64,000 nt of DNA from Gammaproteobacteria bacterium. GTDB taxonomy: Bacteria; Pseudomonadota; Gammaproteobacteria; Competibacterales; Competibacteraceae. The stretch lies in NCBI GenBank assembly GCA_020846135.1, contig JADLEK010000018.1, positions 29,980 through 93,979 of the forward strand, read 5' to 3'. The position numbers and the translations under genes are program-made. Shown one piece after another: positions 17,178 through 28,188 of the stretch. Below the pieces are notes generated by a model that saw only the letters and a program-made list of their open reading frames with translations, did no database searches and had not been told where the DNA came from. Each line of letters opens with the position of its first letter. Position 1 is the stretch's first letter.

Positions 17178-20015
17178 TCAGGCCACGCCGGTCGCCATCT
17201 GGGTTAGCAACGCCACAAAGGCTTCCGCAGGGACCGGCGGGCTGGTCAGATAACCCTGATATCGGTCGCAACCCCTGAGTTGCAGGAACGCCAGTTGTTC
17301 CGGCGTCTCCACCCCTTCCGCCAGCACCTTCAAGCCCAGGGTATGACCCATGGCGATGATGGTCGCGGCGATTTCCATCGCTTCGCGCTGGTACGGCAGG
17401 TCATCAACAAAGCTCTTGTCGATTTTCAGAACATCGAGCGGGAAACGCCGGAGATAGGCCAACGATGAATAGCCAGTGCCAAAGTCGTCCATCGCCAGAT
17501 GCAATCCCAGTCCGCGCAGGCGTTCGAGAATGGTCACCGCCCCGGCCTCGCGCTGCATCAACGCGCTTTCGGTCAATTCCAGTTCCAGCCACTCTGCAGG
17601 GAAGCCCGTGTCATTCAGGATTTGCAGCACGATCGCAGTCAGATCGCCGTGATGGAGCTGATGCGCGGAGAGATTGACCGCCAGGGTCAGCGGCGGCAGA
17701 CCTGCGTCGCGCCAAGCTTTACCCTGCCGGCAGGTTTCCCGCAGCACCCATTCGCCAATCAGGCTGATTAAACCGGTTTCTTCTGCCACCCGAATAAAGT
17801 GGCCGGGCGGAATCAGACCTCGTTTCGGGTCCTGCCAGCGCACCAGCGCCTCAGCCCCGACAATGCGCCCACTGGGAATATCTACCTGCGGCTGGTAGTA
17901 AACCCGTAACTGACCTTCGCTGATGGCGCGACGGAGACGGGCTTCCAATTCAAGCCGCTGACGGGCGGCCTGGGTCAGATCGGCGGAGAAGTATTGGAAC
18001 CGGCCCCGCCCTTCGCTTTTCGCCTGATAGAGCGCGGCATCGGCCTGTTGCAACAGGTCTTCGGCGGTCCGCCCATGTTCCGGGAACAGGCTGATGCCGA
18101 GACTGGCCCCCAGTCGCACTTCGGCGTCGTTGGCGAGTCGCCACGGTTCGCTGAGAATGCCGATGATGTCCATGGCGACCCGGGCGGCGTCCTGCGGCTG
18201 CGCCAGATCTTCGAGCAGCACCGCGAATTCATCGCCACCCAGCCGGGTCACGGTATCCGCGCCACGCAAGCGATTGGTCAGCCGCTCGGCGACCTGCTGC
18301 AACAGCGTATCGCCCGCTGAATGTCCATAGCTGTCATTCACGTCCTTGAAGCGATCCAGATCCAGCACCAGCAACGCTAGGGTTCCCCCGTCGCGGTGAG
18401 CGACATCGATGCTGTGTTGCAACCGGGCCGAGAGCAGCAGGCGATTGGGCAATCCGGTCAGCAGATCGTGATGGGCCAGATAATCCAGTCGTTCCTCGGA
18501 GGCCTTGATCAGGGAAAGGTCGGCGAATACCCCAACATAGTGCGTCACTACCCCGGCGGCATTCCTGACTGCGCTGATGCTGAGCAATTCGGGATATACC
18601 TCACCGTTCTTGCGCCGGTTCCAAACCTCCCCCTGCCAATGCCCGGTGTCGCGCAGGCTGGCCCACAGCGCCGCGTAGAACGCTGGACTCTGCCGACCGG
18701 AACGCAGCAGGCGCGGGGTTTGGCCCTGCACCTCTTCCTCGGTGTAGCCGGTCAGTTCGCAAAAGGCCCGATTGACTCGCAGGATGCGTTCGTCAGCATC
18801 GGTAATGGTGATCCCTTCGCGGGTGTTCTCGAACACCGTAGCCGCCTGACACAGGCGCTCCTCGACCTGCATGCGCTCAGTGACATCGTGGGCCAGCACC
18901 ACTTCCGCCCGCCGCCCGGCAAATTCAAGGGTGTGGGAGGTAATCTCGACATCGATCAACGCACCGTCTTTTTTGCAGTGCTTCCAGATACCTGCTTCAT
19001 CATGATGGTTTTGCACCTGCGCGATATTCTCCCGCAGGCGCGGGATGTCTTCGGGCGGGCGGATATCGGCGATGGTCATCGCCAGAAAGTCCGACCGGCT
19101 GAAACCGTAGTGCTGGATGGCGGCATCGTTCACCGCCAGGAACCGCAGCGTTTCCAGATCATAGACCCACATCGGATGGGGATTGGCCTCGAACAAAGCG
19201 CGATATTGCCGCTCGCGCTGTTGCAACGCCTGTTCGGCATGCAGTCGGGCGGCATCCACCTCGGCAATTTCCAGCGCAAAGGCAATATCGCCGGCCAGTT
19301 TCTCCAGGAGCGCGATCTCGTCCGCATCAAAGAATCCCGCCTCGCCGGCATACAGGTTCAGCGCGCCCCGCACCGCGCCCTGCACAAACAGGGGAAGCGC
19401 GATAGAGGCCCGGTAGCCCAGAGCCAGCGCTGCTTCCCGCCACAGCGCCATCGTTGGATCCGTGGCGATATCGTTGCAGGCCACGATCCGACCGCTGCGC
19501 AGGGCGGACCCGGTGGGGCCTTCACTGTAGGGGCCAACCAGCGCGATGTGGGTTTTTTCAGGATAGTCGCCCGCCTGACCCGCCTGAACTGCTGGCCGCA
19601 CCTGACCCGTCTCTGACTCGATTATCCCGACCCAGGCCATGCGAAACCCGCCTTCCCGCACCACGATTTGGCAGGCTTGGTCCATCATCCAGGTTGGGTT
19701 CTTCCGCCGCACGATGATTTGATTGATATTGGACAGCACCAGATAGATGCGATTGATGCGATGGATTTGTTCAGTGGCGCGCTGGCGCTCAGTAACGATG
19801 ATTTCACGCCAACTCTGCAACAGGAAATAAAGCAAGCCCGTGGTGACGGTGACGAAAACCAGGCCCTTGATCACGCTGATCCACCCCAGCAGGGCCGGAT
19901 TGTCACTCGCCAAGTTTAGCAATCCGTCTGAAACGATGATCCACAGCGCGGCAAACCCGGCATACAGCAGCGCAATCCGACCGGGAGTGAGTCGGTGACG
20001 CAAAAATGAGAGCAT
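17178..20015 (-). CDS. GAF/PAS sensor diguanylate cyclase/phosphodiesterase
   Basis: A large c-di-GMP turnover protein. Two N-terminal membrane helices (about residues 13-35 and 45-68) are followed by a GAF domain (about 85-260), two PAS domains (about 270-390 and 395-515), a GGDEF domain and an EAL domain. Both active sites look intact: RLGGDEFAVLLED, with the RxxD inhibitory site five residues upstream (RGAD), and EALVRWQ plus DDFGTGYSSLAYLRR. Thus it may both make and degrade c-di-GMP. I chose the ATG at 20015 (945 residues); an upstream start 25 codons earlier is possible. No partner gene is evident. Confidence 0.93.
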   Translation of the reverse strand: MLSFLRHRLTPGRIALLYAGFAALWIIVSDGLLNLASDNPALLGWISVIKGLVFVTVTTGLLYFLLQSWREIIVTERQRATEQIHRINRIYLVLSNINQIIVRRKNPTWMMDQACQIVVREGGFRMAWVGIIESETGQVRPAVQAGQAGDYPEKTHIALVGPYSEGPTGSALRSGRIVACNDIATDPTMALWREAALALGYRASIALPLFVQGAVRGALNLYAGEAGFFDADEIALLEKLAGDIAFALEIAEVDAARLHAEQALQQRERQYRALFEANPHPMWVYDLETLRFLAVNDAAIQHYGFSRSDFLAMTIADIRPPEDIPRLRENIAQVQNHHDEAGIWKHCKKDGALIDVEITSHTLEFAGRRAEVVLAHDVTERMQVEERLCQAATVFENTREGITITDADERILRVNRAFCELTGYTEEEVQGQTPRLLRSGRQSPAFYAALWASLRDTGHWQGEVWNRRKNGEVYPELLSISAVRNAAGVVTHYVGVFADLSLIKASEERLDYLAHHDLLTGLPNRLLLSARLQHSIDVAHRDGGTLALLVLDLDRFKDVNDSYGHSAGDTLLQQVAERLTNRLRGADTVTRLGGDEFAVLLEDLAQPQDAARVAMDIIGILSEPWRLANDAEVRLGASLGISLFPEHGRTAEDLLQQADAALYQAKSEGRGRFQYFSADLTQAARQRLELEARLRRAISEGQLRVYYQPQVDIPSGRIVGAEALVRWQDPKRGLIPPGHFIRVAEETGLISLIGEWVLRETCRQGKAWRDAGLPPLTLAVNLSAHQLHHGDLTAIVLQILNDTGFPAEWLELELTESALMQREAGAVTILERLRGLGLHLAMDDFGTGYSSLAYLRRFPLDVLKIDKSFVDDLPYQREAMEIAATIIAMGHTLGLKVLAEGVETPEQLAFLQLRGCDRYQGYLTSPPVPAEAFVALLTQMATGVA

Positions 20016-20101
20016 AGGGCGGCGTCCGGTTGAAATCCAGACGGTATTATGACCGGTCAGGCAGGCTGATTGCAGACTCAGAGATCGCAATCCGGCGCAA
20101 C

Positions 20102-20134
20102 AAAAAACGGCTTTCCGGTCAGACCAGAAAACCG
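20102..20134 (-). terminator. Rho-independent terminator after lpxC
   Basis: On the minus strand a 27-base sequence folds into a 12-bp stem with a three-base loop (two G-T wobbles) at 20134-20108, followed directly by six T. It lies about 40 bp after the lpxC stop and closes the dcw-lpxC transcription unit. Confidence 0.9.
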
Positions 20135-20173
20135 CTTAAAAGAAAACAGAGGAAATCGAAATACTGGATCCGA

Positions 20174-21088
20174 TCAGCGGGTCGCCTGAGCCGGCTGCAG
20201 ATAGGAAATCGGCGCATGCCGCTCATCGTTAAAGGTGACTTCTTCCCAGGCGGTGCGGTCGGCCAGCAGGGTTCGCAGCAGGCGGTTATTCAGCGCGTGG
20301 CCGGACTTGTAGCCATTGAAAGCACCGATCAGGCTGTGGCCGAGCAGATACAGGTCGCCGATAGCATCGAGAATCTTGTGCTTGACGAACTCGTCTTCGT
20401 AGCGCAACCCATCCTCGTTGAGAATCCGGTAATCATCGACCACGATGGCGTTGTCGAGAGTTCCACCCAGCGCCAGTCGCCGTTCCCGCAGGTATTCCAG
20501 ATCGCGCATGAAGCCGAAGGTCCGCGCCCGGCTGACTTCCTTAACGAAAGAAGTCGTCGAGAAATCAACGACTGCGTGCTGGCTGCGACTCTTGAATACC
20601 GGATGATCGAAGGAAATGGTGAATTCCACCTTGAAGCCGGTGAAAGGATCGAATCGCGCCCACTTGTCGTCGTCCTCGACCAGCACCGGTTTTTTAATGC
20701 GGATAAACCGTTTGGGCGTGTTCTGTTCTTGGATGCCCGCCGACTGGATCAGAAAGACAAACGGCCCGGCGCTGCCGTCCATAATCGGCACTTCGGCGGC
20801 GCTGACATCGACATACGCATTATCAATCCCGAGTCCAGCAAACGCCGACAACAGATGTTCGACGGTGGAAACTCGGATCTTGTCCTTGACCAGCGAGGTC
20901 GAGAGCTGGGTATCGCCGACATTCTCCGGACTGGCCTTGATTTCCACCGGTTCGGGCAAATCCACCCGCCGGAAGACAATACCCGCATTGGGAGCCGCTG
21001 GCCGCAGGGTGAGATAGACTTTATCGCCGGTATGCAAGCCGACGCCGGTCGCCCGAATCACGTTCTTCAAGGTGCGTTGCCGAATCAT
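20174..21088 (-). CDS. lpxC: UDP-3-O-acyl-N-acetylglucosamine deacetylase LpxC
   Basis: Zinc enzyme for the committed step of lipid A synthesis. Metal ligands are visible in [18 protein letters not shown] (His) and [19 protein letters not shown] (His and Asp), and a catalytic His in [13 protein letters not shown]. Start [20 protein letters not shown] at 21088 is supported by GGGGGA five bases upstream; the longer frame upstream is not family-like. Length 304 is standard. It follows ftsZ as in most gammaproteobacteria. Confidence 0.97.
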   Translation of the reverse strand: MIRQRTLKNVIRATGVGLHTGDKVYLTLRPAAPNAGIVFRRVDLPEPVEIKASPENVGDTQLSTSLVKDKIRVSTVEHLLSAFAGLGIDNAYVDVSAAEVPIMDGSAGPFVFLIQSAGIQEQNTPKRFIRIKKPVLVEDDDKWARFDPFTGFKVEFTISFDHPVFKSRSQHAVVDFSTTSFVKEVSRARTFGFMRDLEYLRERRLALGGTLDNAIVVDDYRILNEDGLRYEDEFVKHKILDAIGDLYLLGHSLIGAFNGYKSGHALNNRLLRTLLADRTAWEEVTFNDERHAPISYLQPAQATR

Positions 21089-21167
21089 GCGAGTCCCCCA
21101 TGCAATGTAATGATCTGGGCTATGGCGCGGCAGCATGAAACTGGAACGCCATAGGTAAGTTGCAGTA

Positions 21168-21197
21168 ATGATACCGCACTCAGTAGCGAGTTTGCAA
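21168..21197 (-). promoter_or_regulatory. Candidate lpxC promoter
   Basis: On the minus strand a -35 TTGCAA (four of six) and a -10 TATCAT (five of six) are separated by 18 bp, about 80 bp before the lpxC ATG. This would let lpxC be expressed independently of ftsZ. Confidence 0.5.
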
Positions 21198-21210
21198 CTT
21201 TTGTTTCCCC

Positions 21211-21233
21211 TTAACAACGAAATTTGTTGTTAA
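21211..21233. promoter_or_regulatory. Perfect inverted repeat between ftsZ and lpxC
   Basis: TTAACAAC and GTTGTTAA form a perfect 8-bp stem with a 7-base AT-rich loop. It lies just upstream of the candidate lpxC promoter and about 40 bp after the ftsZ stop. No T-run follows it on the minus strand, so an operator or mRNA-end structure is likelier than a terminator. Confidence 0.4.
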
Positions 21234-21273
21234 ATTGCAAATTCTGCGCGCAGTATCTCCAGATTAGACCCGA

Positions 21274-22476
21274 CTATTCATTCCCGGCCTGCCGCCGCAG
21301 GAAGGCCGGAATATCCAGATAGCCCAAATCATCCACCGGTTCCCGCATCTCGCTGGCGACCTCGCTCACCGCTTTTTGCCGAGGCCACTCAGGGGAGCGC
21401 CCACCGGTTTGCGGGGTTGGCATCAGCCTGACATTGACATAATCGCCACCGGCAACAGTATCCCGCGAAAAAATCTCCCGGCCGCGGGAACTGGCAGGTT
21501 TGGCTGCGGCGGCGGGAATGTTTTGGCAGAGACCGGTCGCCACAATGGTCACTCGCAACTCATTGCGCATCTCTTCATCAACCGCCATGCCCACCTTAAC
21601 GGTAGCGTCCTCGGCGGCCAGTTCCTGAATAATTTCGCCGACCTCGTTGAATTCGCCAATGGTGATGTCGAGGCCACCGGTGATATTGACCAGCAACCCC
21701 TTCGCTCCGGCCAGGTTGACGTTTTCCAGCAACGGACTGCGAATCGCCGCTTCCGCAGCTTCCCGCGCCCGGCCGTCGCCGACCGCCCGGCCAGTACCCA
21801 TCATCGCCATGCCCATGGCCGACATCACGGTGCGCACGTCGGCAAAATCGACGTTGATCAGGCCAGGATGCGTGATCAACTCGGCGATCCCCTGCACTGC
21901 GCCCAGCAACACCTCATTGGCGGCCTTGAAGGCATCTAGCAGGCTCGCGCTCTTGCCCAGCACCGACAACAGCTTCTCATTAGGAATGATGATCAGCGAA
22001 TCGACGGTCTCCCGCAGTTCCTCAATCCCATGCTTGGCGACCTCCATGCGCTTCTTACCCTCAAAGGGGAACGGCTTGGTAACCACGCCAACCGTCAGAA
22101 TCCCCATCTCCCGCGCCAGTTGCGCCACCACCGGTGCTGCGCCGGTGCCAGTGCCGCCGCCCATGCCGGCAGTGATGAATACCATGTCGGCCCCCTGCAA
22201 CGCCTCGCGAATGCGCTCGATATCCTCCTGAGCCGCTTGCCGGCCTACGTCGGGATTAGCCCCAGCCCCCAGCCCCTTGGTGATATTGACGCCAATCTGC
22301 AAGGTGGTCGGCACCAGCGACGTTTTGAGCGCCTGGGCGTCGGTGTTGGCGCAGATGAAGTCCACCTTGTCGATATTGGCGCCGAGCATATGCTGCACCG
22401 CGTTGCTGCCGCCGCCGCCCACGCCGATGACCTTGATCACTTCGTTATTCGGCTTGGTATCCATCAGTTCATACAT
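21274..22476 (-). CDS. ftsZ: Cell division protein FtsZ
   Basis: Tubulin-like GTPase that forms the Z-ring. The GTP-binding loop reads [13 protein letters not shown] near residue 105, the N-terminal nucleotide loop is [12 protein letters not shown], and the T7 loop [11 protein letters not shown] (catalytic Asp) lies near residue 210. A variable linker leads to the C-terminal peptide [11 protein letters not shown], which binds FtsA and other partners. Length 400 is normal. GAGGAG precedes the ATG, and ftsA lies 58 bp upstream. Confidence 0.98.
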   Translation of the reverse strand: MYELMDTKPNNEVIKVIGVGGGGSNAVQHMLGANIDKVDFICANTDAQALKTSLVPTTLQIGVNITKGLGAGANPDVGRQAAQEDIERIREALQGADMVFITAGMGGGTGTGAAPVVAQLAREMGILTVGVVTKPFPFEGKKRMEVAKHGIEELRETVDSLIIIPNEKLLSVLGKSASLLDAFKAANEVLLGAVQGIAELITHPGLINVDFADVRTVMSAMGMAMMGTGRAVGDGRAREAAEAAIRSPLLENVNLAGAKGLLVNITGGLDITIGEFNEVGEIIQELAAEDATVKVGMAVDEEMRNELRVTIVATGLCQNIPAAAAKPASSRGREIFSRDTVAGGDYVNVRLMPTPQTGGRSPEWPRQKAVSEVASEMREPVDDLGYLDIPAFLRRQAGNE

Positions 22477-22534
22477 GATTGTTTCTCCTCATATAGGGTT
22501 CTCGACCCAATCTGACGTCACTAGATCTTAACCA

Positions 22535-23767
22535 TTAGAAATTACCCTGAAACCAGCGTCTCATCCGCACCCACAACCCGGCGCGACCCACTCGCGATAC
22601 CGGCCCTGACCGCAATGGCCGGTTTTCATTACCGAACAGCAACAAACCGACTGCGGTGGCGTAGCCTGGATGACACACCACGTCCTGTAACCCGGTCACC
22701 TCATGAGGCAGTCCTAATCGCACCGGCATGTGCAACAGGTTTTCGGCCAGATCCACCACCCCATCCATCCGGGAGCTGCCGCCGGTCAACACCATTCCGG
22801 CGGCCATCAGATGCTCAAACCCGCTGCGTTGCAGCTCCGCCCGGGCCAAATCAAAAAATTCTTCATAACGCGGCTCCACGACCTCAGCCAGGTCATAGCG
22901 GGAAAACACCTGCGCTACCCGGTCGCCGACCCCTGCCACCTCGATCCGCTCATCGGTCCGGGTCAACTTTTTGAGGCAGCAGGCATGGTTAATCTTGACT
23001 GCCTCCGCCGCTAGCGTCGGAGTGCGAAAAGTGACGGCGATATCATTGGTGACCTGATCGCCGGCAATCGGGAGTACCGCAGTATGGCTGATCGCCCCGT
23101 GGGTGAACACCGCCAAATCGGTGGTGCCGCCGCCGATGTCCAGCAGGCAAACGCCCAAGTCCTTCTCATCCGGGGCCAGCACCGCCCGGCTGGACGCCAG
23201 AGGTTGCAGGATGATGTCATCCACCTCCAGCCCACAGCGCTGGACGCACTTGATAATGTTCTGAGCAGCGCTGACGGCGCCGATGACGATATGAACCCTG
23301 GCCTCCAGCCGCACCCCGGACATGCCCAGCGGGTCCTGGATGCCTTCCTGACCGTCGATGATGAATTCCTGCGGCAGGATATGCAGAATCTTCTGGTCCG
23401 CCGGGATCGCCACTACCCGTGCTGCCTCGATCACCTGATCGACATCTTCGGGAGTGACTTCTCCATTGCGGATCGCGGTGACGCCATCGGAGTTCAGGCC
23501 GCGAATGTGGCTGCCGGAAATGCCGGTATACACCGAATGAATCTTGCACCCGGCCATCCGCTCGGCCTCATCGACCGCTTGCCGAATCGATTCAACCGCC
23601 GACTCAATGTTGATCACAATGCCCTTTTTCAGGCCCCGCGACGGATGGACGCCAAGGCCAACCAGATTGATCGAGCCGTCTGGCCCGACTTCGCCTACCA
23701 GCGCCACCACTTTCGAAGTGCCGATATCCAGGCCGACGATTAAATTTTTGTCTTCTTTTTTGGCCAT
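22535..23767 (-). CDS. ftsA: Cell division protein FtsA
   Basis: Actin-like protein that tethers FtsZ to the membrane. The phosphate-1 motif LIVGLDIGTSKVVALVGEV starts the protein, LLDIGGGTTDLAVF is phosphate-2, and VLTGGSSRMDGV is the adenosine motif. The last residues form a short amphipathic membrane-targeting helix rich in Trp and Arg (LWVRMRRWFQGNF). Length 410 is typical. It lies between ftsQ and ftsZ. Confidence 0.98.
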   Translation of the reverse strand: MAKKEDKNLIVGLDIGTSKVVALVGEVGPDGSINLVGLGVHPSRGLKKGIVINIESAVESIRQAVDEAERMAGCKIHSVYTGISGSHIRGLNSDGVTAIRNGEVTPEDVDQVIEAARVVAIPADQKILHILPQEFIIDGQEGIQDPLGMSGVRLEARVHIVIGAVSAAQNIIKCVQRCGLEVDDIILQPLASSRAVLAPDEKDLGVCLLDIGGGTTDLAVFTHGAISHTAVLPIAGDQVTNDIAVTFRTPTLAAEAVKINHACCLKKLTRTDERIEVAGVGDRVAQVFSRYDLAEVVEPRYEEFFDLARAELQRSGFEHLMAAGMVLTGGSSRMDGVVDLAENLLHMPVRLGLPHEVTGLQDVVCHPGYATAVGLLLFGNENRPLRSGPVSRVGRAGLWVRMRRWFQGNF

Positions 23768-23785
23768 GCCTGTTTCCTTTCCCGT

Positions 23786-24592
23786 CTAACCCGCCGTTGG
23801 CGCTAGCGTCGGTCCTGATTTCCAGCGCACCGCAAAACCATTGCCATAGCGCAAATCTACGACTGCGATCTGATCGATCCGAGCGGCCAGCACCCGTGGA
23901 TACAGTTGCGCCAGTAAGCGTAGCCGTGGCTCCAATTGATCACGCCCGACATACACTTCCAGACCGTTATCGAAAGTCAGCCACCAGGCGCGCCGGTCGT
24001 CCTGAGTCAGCTTCGCGAGCTTCAGGCCGAGGGGATCGAACAGAGTGCGAATGTCCTGCCAGGCCTTGATCAGCGCCGATTCATGGCCGGCCGGTCCGGC
24101 CAGCATCGGCCAGGGACCAGGCTGACGCACCACCTCCGGCGTAAACCGGCGACCCTGGCGATCCACCATCTCCCGTTCGCCCCAGTAGCCAAAGGCGACC
24201 CGTTCCTGCAATTCGATCTCGATGGTGTCCGGCCAGCCGCGCCGCACCGCGATCTGCTCAATCCAGGAATTGGTGGCCAGCGCCGTGCGCAACTCATCCA
24301 GATTAGCCATAAAGAAGTTCTGGCCCAGATAACCGCTCACCACTGGCTGGAGGTCGGCCTCGGCCAGGTTGCGCAATTCGCCTGCAATGTGTACCTGGCG
24401 CAATGGAAATGCGCCCGGATCGCGCAATTTCTGGCCACCCGTCCACAAGCCAAAACCGACGCCGGCCAAGACCAGCGCTACGCCCAGCCAGCGCAATGGC
24501 GTTCCCCAGACCGCTTGCCATTGTCCCGGCGCGGCGGGCGTCTTGCGCTTGAGCGGGGTTGCGCCCCGGCGGTGGCCATGTCCAAACAGCAT
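23786..24592 (-). CDS. ftsQ: Cell division protein FtsQ
   Basis: Single-pass inner-membrane divisome scaffold. The basic cytoplasmic N-terminus precedes a membrane segment near residues 33-51 (WLGVALVLAGVGFGLWTGG). A POTRA domain follows (FPLRQVHIAGELRNLAEADL), then the beta domain. Length is 268. It sits 12 bp after ddl and 18 bp before ftsA. Confidence 0.95.
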   Translation of the reverse strand: MLFGHGHRRGATPLKRKTPAAPGQWQAVWGTPLRWLGVALVLAGVGFGLWTGGQKLRDPGAFPLRQVHIAGELRNLAEADLQPVVSGYLGQNFFMANLDELRTALATNSWIEQIAVRRGWPDTIEIELQERVAFGYWGEREMVDRQGRRFTPEVVRQPGPWPMLAGPAGHESALIKAWQDIRTLFDPLGLKLAKLTQDDRRAWWLTFDNGLEVYVGRDQLEPRLRLLAQLYPRVLAARIDQIAVVDLRYGNGFAVRWKSGPTLAPTAG

Positions 24593-24604
24593 GAAATTCC
24601 CCGC

Positions 24605-25564
<960 letters not shown>

Positions 25565-25587
25565 TTATCCGAGGCCAAGGAATTCAG

Positions 25588-25651
25588 GCCACGGAAGAAC
25601 ACGGAAAACACGGAAAAATAAAAGGTAAATAAGACATTAAAACCTTTAGCC
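25588..25651. repeat. Dispersed intergenic repeat, copy C
   Basis: The murC-ddl gap carries GCCACGGAAGAACACGG and a second ACACGGAAAAATAAAAGG, ending in AACCTTTAGCC at the murC stop. It shares the same elements as copies A, B and F. Confidence 0.55.
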
Positions 25652-27073
25652 TTCTTTAACCAGCCGCGCCGCCATTGCGCCGATGTCGCCCGCGCCCATC
25701 AGCAACAACAGATCGCCGTCACGCAGCACGTCCGGCGCAACCGTCGATAACTCTGCTGCCTGCTCGATAAACACCGGATCAACTTTGCCCCGAGTGCGGA
25801 TGGCCCGACTCAAACTGCGTCCGTCAGCCCCGGCGATGGGTTTTTCGCCTGCCGAATAAACCTCCAGCAGGATCAGCACATCGACCTCGGACAGCACCTG
25901 GGCAAAGTCCTCAAACAGGTCACGGGTGCGGGTAAACCGATGCGGCTGAAAGGCCAACACCAGCCGCCGCTCCGGCCATGCCCCACGCAACGCTGCCAAC
26001 ACCGCCTGAATCTCGCGGGGATGGTGGCCATAATCCTCCATGACCGTCGCCCGCCCGCCGCTTGGCAAGACCAAGTCGCCATGCGCCTGAAACCGCCGGC
26101 CAATCCCCTGAAAATTCAACAGGGCGCGGCGAATGGCGGTTTCAGAAACGCCCAGTTCCTGGGCAACGGCCAGCGCCGCCAGCGCATTGAGTACGCTGTG
26201 CCGGCCCGGCAAATTCAGGGTGATCGGCAACGGCGCTTTCAGGTTGGGCAGATGCGCCACAAACCGGGTGCGCAACCCGTCCTGGACCAGATCGGTCGCG
26301 CGGGCGTCACAATCCTCGCTGAAACCATAGGTCAGCACCGGTCGGCTGAGCTGCGGCAGAATGGTGCGCACCTGCGGGTCATCGGCGCATAGCACCGCCA
26401 GCCCGTAAAACGGCAGATGGTGCAGAAACTCGATAAAAGTCTCGCGCAACCGCTCGAAATCGCCGCCGTAGGTCGAGAGGTGATCGGCGTCAATGTTGGT
26501 CACCACCGAGATCATGGGTTGCAACAGCAAAAACGAGGCGTCGCTCTCATCGGCCTCGGCGACCAGATAGCGGCCCGTTCCCAGCCGGGCATTCGCCCCA
26601 GCGCTATTCAATCGCCCGCCGATCACAAAGGTCGGGTCCAGCCCGCCCTCGGCCAGCAGGCTGGCGATCAGGCTGGTCGTAGTGGTCTTGCCATGCGTCC
26701 CGGCGACTGCAATCCCGTAGCGAAACCGCATCAGCTCAGCCAGCATTTCGGCTCGGGGCACCACCGGAATCCGCGCTGTCCGGGCCGCGATCACTTCAGG
26801 ATTGTCCTCGGCCACCGCGCTGGAAATCACGACCACGTCGCAACCGGCGATGTGGTCAGCAGCATGGCCGGGGCGAATGATCGCGCCCAGTTGCGCCAAT
26901 CGGGCTGTCACCGCGCTGGCCCGCAGGTCGGAGCCGGACACGCCATAGCCGAGATTCAACAGTACCTCAGCGATGCCGCTCATCCCCGAACCGCCGATGC
27001 CGACAAAATGCACTTGGCGAATCCGCCGCATGTCGCGCCAGGCTTCCGGGATCATCGTCAACGGTTTATCCAC
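25646..27073 (-). CDS. murC: UDP-N-acetylmuramate--L-alanine ligase MurC
   Basis: Adds L-Ala to UDP-MurNAc. The N-terminal domain shows [19 protein letters not shown], the ATP loop is [18 protein letters not shown], and the central domain has [10 protein letters not shown] and TNIDADHL. Length 475 fits. The GTG at 27073 has GAGAG at suitable distance; an ATG six codons later is an alternative. It follows murG by 29 bp and begins the murC-ddl-ftsQ part of the cluster. Confidence 0.97.
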   Translation of the reverse strand: MDKPLTMIPEAWRDMRRIRQVHFVGIGGSGMSGIAEVLLNLGYGVSGSDLRASAVTARLAQLGAIIRPGHAADHIAGCDVVVISSAVAEDNPEVIAARTARIPVVPRAEMLAELMRFRYGIAVAGTHGKTTTTSLIASLLAEGGLDPTFVIGGRLNSAGANARLGTGRYLVAEADESDASFLLLQPMISVVTNIDADHLSTYGGDFERLRETFIEFLHHLPFYGLAVLCADDPQVRTILPQLSRPVLTYGFSEDCDARATDLVQDGLRTRFVAHLPNLKAPLPITLNLPGRHSVLNALAALAVAQELGVSETAIRRALLNFQGIGRRFQAHGDLVLPSGGRATVMEDYGHHPREIQAVLAALRGAWPERRLVLAFQPHRFTRTRDLFEDFAQVLSEVDVLILLEVYSAGEKPIAGADGRSLSRAIRTRGKVDPVFIEQAAELSTVAPDVLRDGDLLLLMGAGDIGAMAARLVKEG

Positions 27074-27102
27074 GTCACTGCGCTCTCGTCATAAGTTCAT
27101 AG

Positions 27103-28188
27103 TCAAAATCGCGCCTGTTCCAGGCAGACTGTCGCCACCTGATCAGCAGCCTCTATTTTCGCCAGCCGCCGCGCCGCCTCGGCCATCTGCACTAACCGGG
27201 CGCGGTCGCTGCCCAACTCCCGCAACAGATCCGCCAGCCGTTCCGCGCTCAGATCCGCCTGCTGAATCAGCAACGCCGCGCCGCCCTGCTCCAGAAATCG
27301 GGCATTGGCGGTTTGATGATCGTCCACTGCAAACGGGAACGGGACCAGCACTGCACCCACGCCCGCCGCCGCCAGTTCAGCGATGGTCAACGCTCCGGCC
27401 CGGCACAACACTACATCCGCCCAACCGTAGGCTTCGGCCATGTCGTTGATAAACGGCGTTAACCGCACCGTCATTCCGGCCTGCGCATAAGCCGCTTGCG
27501 CCGCGTCCTGCAACCGGCCGCCAGCCTGATGCCAGACCTCAGGGCGCTTAGCATCGCTCAGCAAAGCCAGCGCCTGCGGCACGAGTTGATTCAGCGCCAA
27601 CGCGCCCTGACTGCCGCCCAGCACCAGCAATCGCATCCGACCTTCCCGCCCTGCAAACCGCTCGGCGGGCAGCGGGAGATCGGCAATCGCCTGGCGAACC
27701 GGATTGCCGACTGTCAGCGCCTGGCGTTGCGGCGGAAAGGTTCCAGGAAAGGCTTCCAGCACCCGATTAGCCAAACGCGCCAGAATCCGGTTGGTCAAAC
27801 CGGCAATGGCGTTCTGTTCATGCACCACCAGCGGAATACCGAGCAGCCGGGCCATGACGCCGCCAGGACCGCTGACGAACCCGCCCATCCCCAGAACGAC
27901 CACAGGTTGCAACCGACGCAACACCACCCGCGCCTGCCACAGCGCCCGCGCCAGCATGAACGGGGTTTGCAAGCGCCGCCGCAACCCTTTGCCGCGCAAC
28001 CCCGCGACCTCGATCCACTCCATCGGGATGCCAGCCTTGGGCACCAGCGTCGCCTCCAATCCGGTGCGGACCCCCAGCCAGATCACCGGTACACCGCGCT
28101 CCCGCAGGCATTCCGCCGCCGCCAGCGCCGGAAAGACATGACCGCCGGTGCCGCCGGCCATGATCAACACGGGACGAGCCGCATTCAT
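27103..28188 (-). CDS. murG: UDP-N-acetylglucosamine transferase MurG
   Basis: Peripheral membrane glycosyltransferase that converts lipid I to lipid II. The first glycine loop is MAGGTGGHVFPALAAAE, the second VLGMGGFVSGPGGVMARLL, and the acceptor region HEQNAIAGLTNRIL. The donor-binding C-domain shows VLGGSQGALALNQLVP and VLCRAGALTIAELAAAG. Length 361 is normal. Its ATG overlaps the ftsW stop by four bases. Confidence 0.97.
   Translation of the reverse strand: MNAARPVLIMAGGTGGHVFPALAAAECLRERGVPVIWLGVRTGLEATLVPKAGIPMEWIEVAGLRGKGLRRRLQTPFMLARALWQARVVLRRLQPVVVLGMGGFVSGPGGVMARLLGIPLVVHEQNAIAGLTNRILARLANRVLEAFPGTFPPQRQALTVGNPVRQAIADLPLPAERFAGREGRMRLLVLGGSQGALALNQLVPQALALLSDAKRPEVWHQAGGRLQDAAQAAYAQAGMTVRLTPFINDMAEAYGWADVVLCRAGALTIAELAAAGVGAVLVPFPFAVDDHQTANARFLEQGGAALLIQQADLSAERLADLLRELGSDRARLVQMAEAARRLAKIEAADQVATVCLEQARF

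Noticed and set aside
18396..19616. 406-codon plus-strand frame opposite the GGDEF-EAL gene
   Set aside because: The minus-strand protein has intact GAF, PAS, GGDEF and EAL domains; the opposite frame shows no domain.
20030..21154. 374-codon plus-strand frame opposite lpxC
   Set aside because: LpxC is complete with all catalytic motifs on the minus strand; the opposite frame is typical GC-rich shadow.
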